Below, piece by piece: positions 19,566 through 28,588 of a stretch of 64,000 bases of DNA. The stretch comes from Bacteroidota bacterium. Its GTDB lineage: Bacteria > Bacteroidota > Bacteroidia > Chitinophagales > Chitinophagaceae. The DNA lies in NCBI GenBank assembly GCA_016715505.1, contig JADJZY010000003.1, positions 237,580 to 301,579 on the forward strand. The letters run 5' to 3'. Every line of letters starts with the position of its first letter. Position 1 is the first letter of the stretch. Below the pieces are notes generated by a model, which did no database searches, was not told the origin of the DNA, and saw only the letters and a list, made by a program, of their open reading frames with translations. The position numbers and the translations under genes were made by a program.

Positions 19566-19807
19566 GGGCTGCTGTTTAACGTGAAAGTATTTGACATCAT
19601 TACATTGTGATGTGAATTTCGCTTATTTTAATGCACGGTAATTTTTCATATCTCTTCAATATGCTTGCAGTCCATTTCTTAATTTTCACTTCTCACTGGC
19701 ATCTTCAACTTTGGCGTCATCGTCCAAGGGCTGTCCCGCACGTGCGGGGCTATCCCTTGAACGCTTCCTTGAATTTGAAGCGCCTATGAGATAATCAGCA
19801 AGCCCTA
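19563..19807 (-). repeat. Palindromic MITE-like element, copy B
   Basis: Starts with a perfect TAGGGGCTGCTG and ends with an eroded CAGCAAGCCCTA. It aligns along its whole length with copy A. The apical stem differs in sequence (CCCGCACGTGCGGG) but still pairs. The minus-strand open frame ending in QPLDDDAKVEDASEK is kept. It fills the gap between tsaC and the convergent Fe-S carrier gene. Confidence 0.8.
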
Positions 19808-19833
19808 AATATTTCGGGTTTGGAATTCTTCCA

Positions 19834-20181
19834 TTACACCGCAAAACTTTCCCCACATCCACAACTACGGCTTGCGTTGGGGTTGACAAAATTGAATCCT
19901 TTGCCGTTGAGTCCATCGGAAAAATCGAGTTCGGTATTCACCAGGTAAAGAAAGCTTTTTAAGTCTGTAACAAGTTTAATGCCTTTGTCTTCAAACACCT
20001 GATCCATGGGTTTGGTTTCATTGTCGAAATCCAATTTATAACTCAAACCACTACATCCACCTCCTACAACACTCACCCGCAAAAAATGTGTATCGTCTAA
20101 CTCATTTTCGCGTATCAATTGTTCTACTTTTTCTTTAGCCTTGTCGGAGATATAAATGCTATTTTCAAGAGCTGTTTCCAT
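19834..20181 (-). CDS. A-type iron-sulfur carrier protein (HesB/IscA/ErpA family)
   Basis: 115 residues, a normal length for the family. The three conserved cysteines are visible: one in VVGGGCSGLSYKLDFD (near residue 42) and the pair in the C-terminal SCGCGESF. These bind or hand over Fe-S clusters to apoproteins in the cytoplasm. The N-terminal SIYISDKAKEKVEQLI helix is also typical. Whether it is IscA, SufA or ErpA cannot be decided, since no suf or isc genes are adjacent. The Mrp carrier at 16312-17409 is nearby but not in one operon. Confidence 0.93.
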   Translation of the reverse strand: METALENSIYISDKAKEKVEQLIRENELDDTHFLRVSVVGGGCSGLSYKLDFDNETKPMDQVFEDKGIKLVTDLKSFLYLVNTELDFSDGLNGKGFNFVNPNASRSCGCGESFAV

Positions 20182-20293
20182 GATTCACTTTCTTTGAGGC
20201 AAAATTAAGGTTTTTGCTTGGAACGCCTCACGCACTGTCCATTCTTTCGCAGGGAGAATAGCTATCAGGTATAGAATTTGTGCATATCAACCT

Positions 20294-22390
20294 TTATTCC
20301 AATGGTTTTTGCAGCAGGAGACGTTGATTAAATACACCGGTTTCGGTATGGATACGCAGGAAATAAAGCCCGGGTACGATATGTTCGGGCGACATCTGGA
20401 GTTCGTATACAGGCGGATCGAAGTGTTTTTCTTCAATTCGTCGGCCTGAATGGTGGAATAATATCACCGAATGGATAGGCGTTTTTTCGGAGTAAACTGT
20501 AAACGCCTGGGTTGCCGGATTGGGGTAAACGATGGGTGGCGGAATCGTTGTATCGGGCACCGGGGCCGGCGGTTCCTGGAGTTTGGAGCAGGTACCGGGT
20601 ATGGTGGAGTCGAGCCACATCATCCGTCTACTCAACAAGGCCTTGAGGGTATCAATTTCTTCCGTATAATTTTTGGCAAATGGAGGCTTTTCGGGTGTGG
20701 CCACATTAATACCCCAGGTGGGCCATTTCTGAAAGTGCCGAACCTGGGCTTCAATGGTTTGCTGTCCGATAGAATCAATGCTCCGGAATAACTGGCTTTC
20801 ACTTAAATGGGTTTTGCGCAGCGATTCCCAACGGCAACGCAGTTCATTGGTAAAAAAAGTATCCTGCATCATGATGGCATGCCAAGGTAGGGTTGATTGC
20901 AGGTTATTACAAGGATAGGTATTGTGGTTCCAGTGATCCACGGCATCCGTCACCCAGGGCATGCGTTTCATACTCCAGTCGAAATCCCAAACCGGACCGG
21001 CATGCAGTAAGGAATCTTTGGAGTTTTTGTCTTTCCAGAAGAACATACTTTTTGCAAATCCATCTCCGTTCCAGGCCAGTTCATTCACAATAAAATAATC
21101 GATAAACGAAAGCACATCCAACATGGGCCTGTAACCCATGATGGGGTCGTTCACCAAGGGACTAAACATTCGGCGTTCGACTTCAGCGACATAGTTGTGC
21201 AAATAGGTTTTTTGTTGGGGCGTGATATTATTCACGCTGGGGTATTCATATTCAAAGCGGGCAAAATTTTCAGGACAATCAGCCGGTGCCACTGTCGATA
21301 ACCAACCTTCCCCCAAATCGTAATCATGTCGGAAAATGTAGCCACCGGTTACATCATCACCGCTATTGTCGCTTGATTTGAGTTTGGAAATGTTTAGCCG
21401 GTCGTTGGTACGGCGTATTTTTTCCATGAGGGTATAAATGCCTCTGTATTCGCCATTGATAAACACTTCGCAAAACTGGTTACGGGGTGAGTAATGCCCC
21501 ATATCACGAAATAGTTCATGCATCAATGGATTACGTACAAAGGATTTGTCGTTGTAATTATTGAGTAGAATCCAATCGTCTTCGGGCGGCATATTGAGTA
21601 GTGAAACAGCCGTATCGTCGCGGGTGACGCCCAATAAATTAACGCTGTACGATTGCTGTGGAAATCCGATGGAGTGTTGTCCACGAATCCTCACTTCGGC
21701 AAATCCATTGAATCCCGGAAAGGCTTCATTGATCCGGTACCGGCCCTGCTGTAGTCTGTCGTTCACCTGAATTCTACAGGCAATGAAGGAATCATTGGTA
21801 ATGGTTTGATTGAGGGTAAAGATTTCGACGATGGGAATATTGCTCGAAAAAGTATCCGGTCCGCTTACATCACTTCCAAACTCCAGTTTCCAGCTTTCAA
21901 TTTTACCCCGGTCAAAGTTGGCATCATCGCGGATAAAGAGTTTCCAGATACCTTCAGCACTTTGATAGCGATTAAAATTGCCCAATTTACCCTGGGCCTG
22001 AAATCGTCCGGTATAAGGGGCCATTTTATTTTTTTGAACCGATAAAGTGGCTGTATCACACAAAATAGTTCCCACCATATTCTTTCCATTTCCTCCGGCA
22101 TTGGTAAAAAGTTTTACCACGGTACCTTCGGGCGACATCAGATAGGCCGTTAAATTTTCGAGATAGGGATGTTTAATTTCTAGATGTACGGCTCTTAGCC
22201 CAAAGTTTTCGCTGAGGATGGGAATGGGTAAACCCGAAACAGGCATTTCCAAAATCAGTGGATCGCTCAATTCGGGGATAGAATCACCCAGTCCCTCAAA
22301 AGTTTGGGCTTTTAGAGGTTTTGAGAGCAAAAAAAGCATCAACAATCCACAAATACCGGTTAGGGCAGCCTTTAAAGAAGTACGACACAA
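20294..22390 (-). CDS. Secreted CotH-family protein with P-domain and T9SS type A sorting signal
   Basis: 698 residues. After a signal peptide (about 1-29, LLMLFLLSKPLKAQ) comes a proprotein-convertase P-like domain (about 45-175; AVHLEIKHPYLENL, YLMSPEGT, GIWKLFIRDDA). A CotH domain follows (about 200-540) with EVFINGEYRGIYTLMEKI, GGYIFRHD and the kinase-like segment AGPVWDFDWSMKR. CotH proteins are secreted protein kinases in spore formers; in Bacteroidota the domain is common in exported proteins and its activity is usually unknown. The C-terminus (VYPNPATQAFTVYSEK ... PGLYFLRIHTETG) is a T9SS type A sorting domain. Intact frame. Confidence 0.9.
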   Translation of the reverse strand: MCRTSLKAALTGICGLLMLFLLSKPLKAQTFEGLGDSIPELSDPLILEMPVSGLPIPILSENFGLRAVHLEIKHPYLENLTAYLMSPEGTVVKLFTNAGGNGKNMVGTILCDTATLSVQKNKMAPYTGRFQAQGKLGNFNRYQSAEGIWKLFIRDDANFDRGKIESWKLEFGSDVSGPDTFSSNIPIVEIFTLNQTITNDSFIACRIQVNDRLQQGRYRINEAFPGFNGFAEVRIRGQHSIGFPQQSYSVNLLGVTRDDTAVSLLNMPPEDDWILLNNYNDKSFVRNPLMHELFRDMGHYSPRNQFCEVFINGEYRGIYTLMEKIRRTNDRLNISKLKSSDNSGDDVTGGYIFRHDYDLGEGWLSTVAPADCPENFARFEYEYPSVNNITPQQKTYLHNYVAEVERRMFSPLVNDPIMGYRPMLDVLSFIDYFIVNELAWNGDGFAKSMFFWKDKNSKDSLLHAGPVWDFDWSMKRMPWVTDAVDHWNHNTYPCNNLQSTLPWHAIMMQDTFFTNELRCRWESLRKTHLSESQLFRSIDSIGQQTIEAQVRHFQKWPTWGINVATPEKPPFAKNYTEEIDTLKALLSRRMMWLDSTIPGTCSKLQEPPAPVPDTTIPPPIVYPNPATQAFTVYSEKTPIHSVILFHHSGRRIEEKHFDPPVYELQMSPEHIVPGLYFLRIHTETGVFNQRLLLQKPLE

Positions 22391-22629
22391 ATTCCGAAAA
22401 TGGAAGGAAAGGACTCAAATGATTTGATTTTCAAAGGCTTGGAAGCAAAAATCACGCCAAAAGCGGGTATTGGTGGTCCATTTGTTTAGAATTTGGGTTT
22501 ATGGAATTGTTTGGGTAAAATTGATTCGAACTATGAGAATGGAAGAAGTCGGATGGGTTCATTGCTTTCCGTTTGTAAGACTTTGTGGCCATTTATACGA
22601 AAAGCAGTTCTAGAATAGCCTGATAACCT
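22391..22629. other. Divergent intergenic region
   Basis: About 240 bases between the CotH gene (leftward) and the M16 peptidase (rightward). Apart from the rightward -7 box next to it I see no gene or repeat. Confidence 0.5.
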
Positions 22630-22637
22630 TAATTTTG
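22630..22637 (+). promoter_or_regulatory. -7 promoter box for the M16 peptidase pair
   Basis: TAATTTTG fits TAnnTTTG and lies 19 bases before the ATG at 22657, leaving a short leader. Confidence 0.5.
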
Positions 22638-22656
22638 TGCAAATTTTTAAAATACC

Positions 22657-23982
22657 ATGCGCAAATTGCTTTTTACAATGCTTACGTTGTCGGCTTTCAG
22701 CAGCGTTCAGGCTCAATCGGTTAATATCAAGTTTACCGAATACGACCTGCCTAATGGTTTGCATGTGATCCTGCATGAGGACCACACCATTCCAACTGTC
22801 GCCATTTCGGTACTCTACCATGTCGGATCAAAAAATGAAGATCCTACCCGTACCGGTTTTGCTCACTTTTTTGAACATCTGTTGTTCAAAGATTCCGAAA
22901 ACATTGGCCGGGGCGAATACATGAAACTGATTCAAAATAACGGGGGCGTCATTAACGCCAATACCTCATTTGACCGCACATTCTACTTCGAAACCTTGCC
23001 TTCCAACAAATTGGAACAGGGTTTATGGATGGAAAGTGAGCGTATGTTACATGCCAAAATCGATGAAATTGGTTTGGAAACACAACGTAAGGGAGTGAAA
23101 GAAGAAAAAAAGCAACGCTACGAGACTACGCCTTATGGCCGTTTATTGGAACAGATTTTTAAACATGCTTATACCCAACATCCTTACCAATGGACGCCCA
23201 TCGGAGAGGCTCAATACATTGATCAGGCCTCATTACCTGAATTTTTAGATTTTTACAAAACCTTTTATGTTCCCAACAATGCCACTTTGAGTGTGGGCGG
23301 TGATATCGATATTCCTCAGGCCAAAGCCTGGATCGAAAAATATTTTGGCGGAATTCCACGTGGTACCAAAGAAATTCCTCGTCCGAACATTGTTGAACCT
23401 CAGCAAACTGCCGAAAAGCGCGTGACATTCTACGATAAAGTACAATTACCGGCGGTGGTATTTGCCTATCATGCACCGGCACAAGGAACACCGGATGCTT
23501 ATGCACTTGAAATGGTCGCAAAAATTTTATCGCAAGGCAAAAGCTCGCGTTTACAAAAACAAGTGGTTGACAAACAACAAAAAGCAGTTGCCGCAGGTGC
23601 TTTTAATCTGCCTTCCGAAGATCCGGGTTTAGCCATGATGTTTGGTATCGGTAATATGGGTGTTACACCGGAAGATCTGGAAAAAGCCATGGATGAAGAA
23701 GTCAACAAAATTCTGAGCGAAGGAATTTCGGCAGAAGAATTACAGAAATGTAAAAACCAGATTGAGAACGAATTCATTTCGCAAAACCAACGAGTTTTGG
23801 GTATCGTTGAAAATTTGGCCAACTACCATGTGTACTATGGTGATGCCAATTTAATCAACAAAGAACTGGATCGATATATGAAGGTCAGCGCAGCAGATAT
23901 GTTGACGGCGGCCAAAAAATATCTGGTGAAAACCAATCGTCTGGTACTTTATTATTTACCGGATAGCAGTAAAAGCAATTAA
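22657..23982 (+). CDS. M16 zinc metallopeptidase, catalytic subunit
   Basis: 441 residues with a signal peptide (MRKLLFTMLTLSAFSSVQAQ), so it acts in the periplasm or envelope. The inverted zinc motif HxxEH is present (FAHFFEHLLF, about residues 68-72), with the downstream acidic ligand region in KGVKEEKKQR. The second half carries the inactive M16 C-lobe (PAVVFAYHAPAQGTPD, ILSQGKSSRLQKQ). Its length equals one half of a clamshell peptidase. The next gene encodes a partner without HxxEH, so the two probably form an active/inactive heterodimer. Confidence 0.93.
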   Translation: MRKLLFTMLTLSAFSSVQAQSVNIKFTEYDLPNGLHVILHEDHTIPTVAISVLYHVGSKNEDPTRTGFAHFFEHLLFKDSENIGRGEYMKLIQNNGGVINANTSFDRTFYFETLPSNKLEQGLWMESERMLHAKIDEIGLETQRKGVKEEKKQRYETTPYGRLLEQIFKHAYTQHPYQWTPIGEAQYIDQASLPEFLDFYKTFYVPNNATLSVGGDIDIPQAKAWIEKYFGGIPRGTKEIPRPNIVEPQQTAEKRVTFYDKVQLPAVVFAYHAPAQGTPDAYALEMVAKILSQGKSSRLQKQVVDKQQKAVAAGAFNLPSEDPGLAMMFGIGNMGVTPEDLEKAMDEEVNKILSEGISAEELQKCKNQIENEFISQNQRVLGIVENLANYHVYYGDANLINKELDRYMKVSAADMLTAAKKYLVKTNRLVLYYLPDSSKSN

Positions 23983-24101
23983 TTCATTTTAAAAAAACAT
24001 TTGTTTACCCGATGGATCTTTTAAAAAGAAAACAGGCCTTGACAAGCAATGAAAAACACTTGTATAGTCAGTATCCATTCAAGAACAATAAATACGCAAA
24101 C

Positions 24102-26165
24102 ATGAAAAAAATCATTTTATCGATATGCGCCATTGGCCTGTTCAGTGTTACCCTGCAGGCACAAACTTTAGATCGTAGTATACGCCCCAAACCGGGCCCG
24201 GCTCCGACTATTCAAATGGGATCTGCGCAATCCTTTGTTACCTCTAACGGCATTAAGGTGTATGTAGTAGAAAATCATAAATTGCCGGTTGTGACTTATT
24301 CAGTCGACTTCGATATCAAACCCGAATTACAAGGTGATATGGCCGGATTTCAGGATATGGTTGGTGAATTACTCACGGCAGGTACCAAATCAAAAAGTAA
24401 AGATGTATTTAATGCCGAACTCGATCAGTTGGGTGCGAATCTTTCCATCGGTAGCGACGGTATTTTTGCACAAAGCCTGAAAAAGAACAGCGATAAATTA
24501 CTGGCCTTATTGAGCGAGGTATTAACTCAACCAAATTTTTCACAAGCAGAGTTGGATAAACTCAAAAAGCAAATGAAATCCAGTTTGGCCCAAAACCAGG
24601 ACGATCCTGAAGCGATGAGTGCCAATATCACATCTATTTTAAACTATGGCAAAAACCATCCTTATGGTGAAGTGGCTACTGAAAAATCGGTAGAAAACAT
24701 TTCACTGGATCGCTGTAAAAAATTCTTTGAAACCTATTTCCGACCCAATGTAGCTTATATGGCTGTGGTAGGTGATATTACCTTAGCAGAAGCCAAAGTA
24801 CAGATCGAAAAACATCTGGCTAAATGGGAAAAGAAGGCAGTACCTGTTGCCAAATACCCAACACCGGTTCCTCCGAAAGGAGCAAGTGTGGCTGTGGTGA
24901 ATAAAACAGGTGCGGTACAAAGTGTAGTGGATGTTACTTATCCGATTAATATGAAGCCCGGTGATCCAGATGAAATTAAACTGAAAGTCGCCAATGGTAT
25001 TTTAGGAGGTGGAAGCACCGGACGATTGTTTCAGAATTTACGTGAAACACATGCCTGGACTTACGGATCTTATTCATCCTTCCGCCCCGATCAGTTACCG
25101 AATGCCGGACGATTTTCTGCTACTGCCAACAGTACAACCAATGCCAGTGATAGTTCCGTAGCCGAAATTTTGAAAGAAATGAATCGCTTACGTACAGAAC
25201 CAGTAAGCAAAGAAGAATTGGAAGGGTATAAAAATTATATGGCCGGAACCTTTGCTTTGGGCTTGGAAGATCCGAAAACCCTGGCCCGTTATGCCATCAA
25301 CGAACGTAAATATGCTATGCCGAAAGATTATTATAAAAATTATCTGAAAACGGTTGAAGCAGTTACTGCACAGGATGTGATGGCTGTCGCAAAAAAATAT
25401 ATTACACCGGGTGTTGCTACCATTACCGTAGCCGGCGATAAAAAACAGGTGGTCGACAAATTGCGTCAGTTTGGTCCTGTAACGGTTTATGATTTATATG
25501 GAAATAAAATAGATGATAAGCCAGTGGCATTGCCTGCAAATATGAGTGCGCCTCAGGTGATTAAAAAACATATTCAGGTAACAGGTGGAGAGGCTGCATG
25601 GAAAGCTGTGAAGGATATGACTTCAACTTACACGACCGATATGCAGGGTATGTCCATCAATATTAAAACCGTACGTAAAGTGCCGAATAAAATGATGTTG
25701 GATGTAAATGCCATGGGACAATCATTCCAGAAAATTGTGTTTAATGGTAGCAAAGGTTACATGAGTGCACAAGGACAGAAAAAGGACTTTGAAGAAGCCG
25801 AAATCAAGGAATATGCTGAAAAAGCAGGGATGACTGAAGACCTGGATTATTTAACGCCAGGATTCAAGACGGAATTGAAAGGTATTGAAAAAGTGGATAA
25901 TGAAGATTGTTATCAGATCGAAGTTACCCGCCCTTCAGGATCTAAGGTGGTGGAATACTACAATGTAAAATCTGGCTTTAAAGTAAAATCAGAAGAGAGC
26001 GATGAAGAAGGTTCACAAACAACCTATTACCTGAATTATCAAAAAGGAGCCGGCAACTTAATGTATCCACAAACCATCAAACAAAATATGGGACCACAGA
26101 TGATGGAGTTAAAATTCCAGAGTGTTGAAATCAACACGAATGTGGGGGATGAAATTTTTAATTAG
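24102..26165 (+). CDS. M16 peptidase-like subunit (inactive lobe) with C-terminal LolA-like domain
   Basis: Start set at the ATG at 24102 because a signal peptide follows (MKKIILSICAIGLFSVTLQAQ); an upstream ATG at 24012 would put 30 polar residues before it. Residues about 45-490 form an M16-like fold in which the HxxEH site is replaced (GFQDMVGELLTAG), as in non-catalytic partners; ETHAWTYGSYSSF matches the conserved C-lobe motif. Residues about 500-687 are a beta-rich domain resembling lipoprotein-carrier/outer-membrane sorting domains (VTGGEAAWKAVKDM, KMMLDVNAMGQSF), often fused to M16 proteins in Bacteroidota. It is probably co-transcribed with the catalytic subunit 119 bp upstream and is followed by a terminator. 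Confidence 0.9.
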   Translation: MKKIILSICAIGLFSVTLQAQTLDRSIRPKPGPAPTIQMGSAQSFVTSNGIKVYVVENHKLPVVTYSVDFDIKPELQGDMAGFQDMVGELLTAGTKSKSKDVFNAELDQLGANLSIGSDGIFAQSLKKNSDKLLALLSEVLTQPNFSQAELDKLKKQMKSSLAQNQDDPEAMSANITSILNYGKNHPYGEVATEKSVENISLDRCKKFFETYFRPNVAYMAVVGDITLAEAKVQIEKHLAKWEKKAVPVAKYPTPVPPKGASVAVVNKTGAVQSVVDVTYPINMKPGDPDEIKLKVANGILGGGSTGRLFQNLRETHAWTYGSYSSFRPDQLPNAGRFSATANSTTNASDSSVAEILKEMNRLRTEPVSKEELEGYKNYMAGTFALGLEDPKTLARYAINERKYAMPKDYYKNYLKTVEAVTAQDVMAVAKKYITPGVATITVAGDKKQVVDKLRQFGPVTVYDLYGNKIDDKPVALPANMSAPQVIKKHIQVTGGEAAWKAVKDMTSTYTTDMQGMSINIKTVRKVPNKMMLDVNAMGQSFQKIVFNGSKGYMSAQGQKKDFEEAEIKEYAEKAGMTEDLDYLTPGFKTELKGIEKVDNEDCYQIEVTRPSGSKVVEYYNVKSGFKVKSEESDEEGSQTTYYLNYQKGAGNLMYPQTIKQNMGPQMMELKFQSVEINTNVGDEIFN

Positions 26166-26188
26166 TCAATCGACATATTATGCTAATC

Positions 26189-26218
26189 AGGCTGTCCGGC
26201 AAGGGCAGCCTTTTTTTT
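26189..26218 (+). terminator. Rho-independent terminator after the M16 pair
   Basis: The hairpin AGGCTGTCC...GGGCAGCCT is followed by a run of eight T, 24 bases after the stop codon. Confidence 0.9.
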
Positions 26219-26374
26219 GTGCTTACACCAGGCGACGGGTAAGGGAAGGACGTGATGCATGATAAGGATTTTTGAAATCAAACCTGAAAGATGATTTTGA
26301 TCGAATGAATAGCTATATCTAGCTATTGCGGGTTCGATGAGATGGAAACAACTTTGTAGCCTAAAAGTTTATCT

Positions 26375-27517
26375 ATGAAAAAATTCATTGTAACGATTTT
26401 AATATTTACAGGACTGAGCGTTCAAGCGACTATTCGGACGGTCAATAATAATCCGGCAGGCTTGGCACAATTCAGTGATTTACAATCGGCCATCAATGCA
26501 TCTGCAAGCGGAGATACTGTTTATGTGCATGGCAGTGTGTCGGCGTATGGAAGCGGAACAGTCACCGATAAAAAATTGACGATTATTGGCCCGGGAATAT
26601 ATCCTGACAAAACAACTTCTTTGACGGCGAGGGTTCACACCATCCAGTTTCATAATGTAAACACATCTGATTGCAACGGATCTTGTATCATGGGTATTGT
26701 AATTTATGCTGCACTCAATATCAGTCATTCAGGTTTCCGGCAATACAGGTATCCCGGTAAATGGTATGAAAGTGATACGCAACAAGTTCGCTGATGGCAG
26801 CGGTGTTACTTTGTATACAGCCAACCCGTATGGTAGCATGCATATGTACAATTTATATGTAGAAGGCAACTATTTTGAAGGAGGTGGTGTAGGAGGGGTT
26901 GACAATGCCTATTACACAAATTGCACATTTATCAATAATGTTTTTTCTCGTAGCGTGAATGGCCCTTGGTATTTGAGTTTCATTTCAAACTTTGTTAATT
27001 GTACCAATGTTGTTTTCGATCATAATTTATTTTATGGCAGTCCAACTGCAGTGAAAACTATTTTTTTAGTGAAGCCAAAAACATGATGTTTAAAAACAAT
27101 ATTTTCGTCAATGTCGATAATATAAACACTGTTTATAATGGTCAGAATGTGATGAACAACACTTTTCAAAACAACTTAACTTACAATTGTGTAAATAATT
27201 CACCTTGGACTTTTGCAAATAATATTGACTTAGGTGGTAATATCTCCAATCAAAATCCGCAAATGGGTTCGCAAGCTGCGGTGGATGCCGGAACCACTAA
27301 TCCATTACTTGACTTCAGTATTGCTTCAGGTCCGGCCAATAACACAGGCACGGATGGTAAAGATTTGGGGGTTCTATTTGATGAAACGAGTACCATGAAC
27401 TGGGCTTATGGCCGCAATAGTCGTTTGCCATATATCCATACCATGAATGTATTGAACAGCAGTGTGCCGGCAGGAGGTACTTTGAATGTGCAGATTCAGG
27501 CAAGAAAGGCGAAATAG
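26375..27517 (+). pseudogene. Secreted beta-helix (pectate-lyase-like) protein, frameshifted
   Basis: A signal peptide (MKKFIVTILIFTGLSVQA) is followed by FSDLQSAINASASGDTVYVHG, the classic start of right-handed parallel beta-helix proteins in which a ladder of 'possible events' sequence begins. The frame changes near 26740 and again near 27060. The three open parts join smoothly into one ~380-residue protein with repeated N-rich turns (VEGNYFEGGG, CTFINNVFSR, VVFDHNLFYG, MFKNNIFVN). The end (PAGGTLNVQIQARKAK) resembles the end of the next gene (TGTITISTRANQ). Enzyme activity cannot be assigned because no catalytic motif is recognised. It is the first of three same-strand genes with small gaps. 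Confidence 0.7.
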
Positions 27518-27550
27518 GAATTTGATAAACATTATTTAAAGCGAAATACC

Positions 27551-28586
27551 ATGAAAATTTTAATCACGATAGTCATCTTAGTGTGTTACGTAACAGGAGT
27601 CAATGCCACCATTCTGCGTTGTAACAATAATCCCGGAGTGACCGGCACCTATCAAACATTTTATGATGCTTTGTTGGCCGCCTCACCCGGTGATACCATC
27701 CACCTAGAACCAAGTCCAATATCATATGGCAAGGTAGGCGGCTATCCGGAAAATCTGACGCAGCAACCAATAAATAAAGATAGCCTCACGATTATTGGAA
27801 ATGGAATTAATTTAAGCAATCATCCGGGACTTCAAATGGATACATTATCCTCTAAAATTGGATTTTTAAGTGCTCAAGGTAATTATTGGAATTTTTACTC
27901 AGTAGATGGGCAAGCTGCAATATTCCTTTATGGGCATCACAATTTATTTGAAAATTGCAGGTTCACTTTTACAAGAATCTATTATCACTCAAATAAACTA
28001 AGTCATTGTTATTTTCCGATAGCAGTAGGAAGCAATCCATTTCTAGACGTAAGCTAATCCGTGTCTTGTGTTTCACGAGGGTACCCATGATATAGAAATT
28101 TCAAATTCATTTATAGGCAAGCATATTGAAATGGATTCAAATAATTCTTATAATATAAATTTCATGTACAATACTTTTCATGATAGCGTATCTGTAAACG
28201 GGGCGTCATATCAAGTGAGTCAATTTTTTAATACAACGTTTATCAATAATATATTCAAAACAAATGCCAATGGTATTGACACGAGCGGTAACAATATTTT
28301 TGTCAATAATATATGCATCAATAATTCTATAGCACTACCGGCTGTAAATGGCAATGTCTCCGGGGTAAATCCTTCTCTTCTTTTTGCCAATCCCAGTTCT
28401 CGGTTAGAGGAGGATCAACAATTACTGCCTTCATACCCTGTGCAGAACGTCGGAATGTATGGAGGTATTGATCCATATATTCCGGGGAAATTACCGCCGG
28501 TTCCAAGCATTTTTCAACTCACTGTTCCATCTTTGATTCAAAGTAACACCGGTACGATTACCATAAGTACGCGAGCAAATCAATAA
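27551..28586 (+). pseudogene. Secreted beta-helix protein, paralogue of the upstream gene, one frameshift
   Basis: A signal peptide (MKILITIVILVCYVTGVNA) precedes QTFYDALLAASPGDTIHLEP, the same beta-helix opening as in the preceding gene. The frame ends at 28057 and continues in another frame from about 28060 (HEGTHDIEISNSFIGKHIEM) to 28586, so one single-base change restores a ~345-residue protein. N-rich rungs (FINNIFKTNANG, FVNNICINNS) continue the helix. Only two bases separate its stop from the next start, indicating an operon. Confidence 0.7.
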
Positions 28587-28588
28587 TT

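Noticed and set aside
24012..24101. Longer start for the second M16 gene
   Set aside because: It would place 30 polar residues before a clear signal peptide that has its own ATG.
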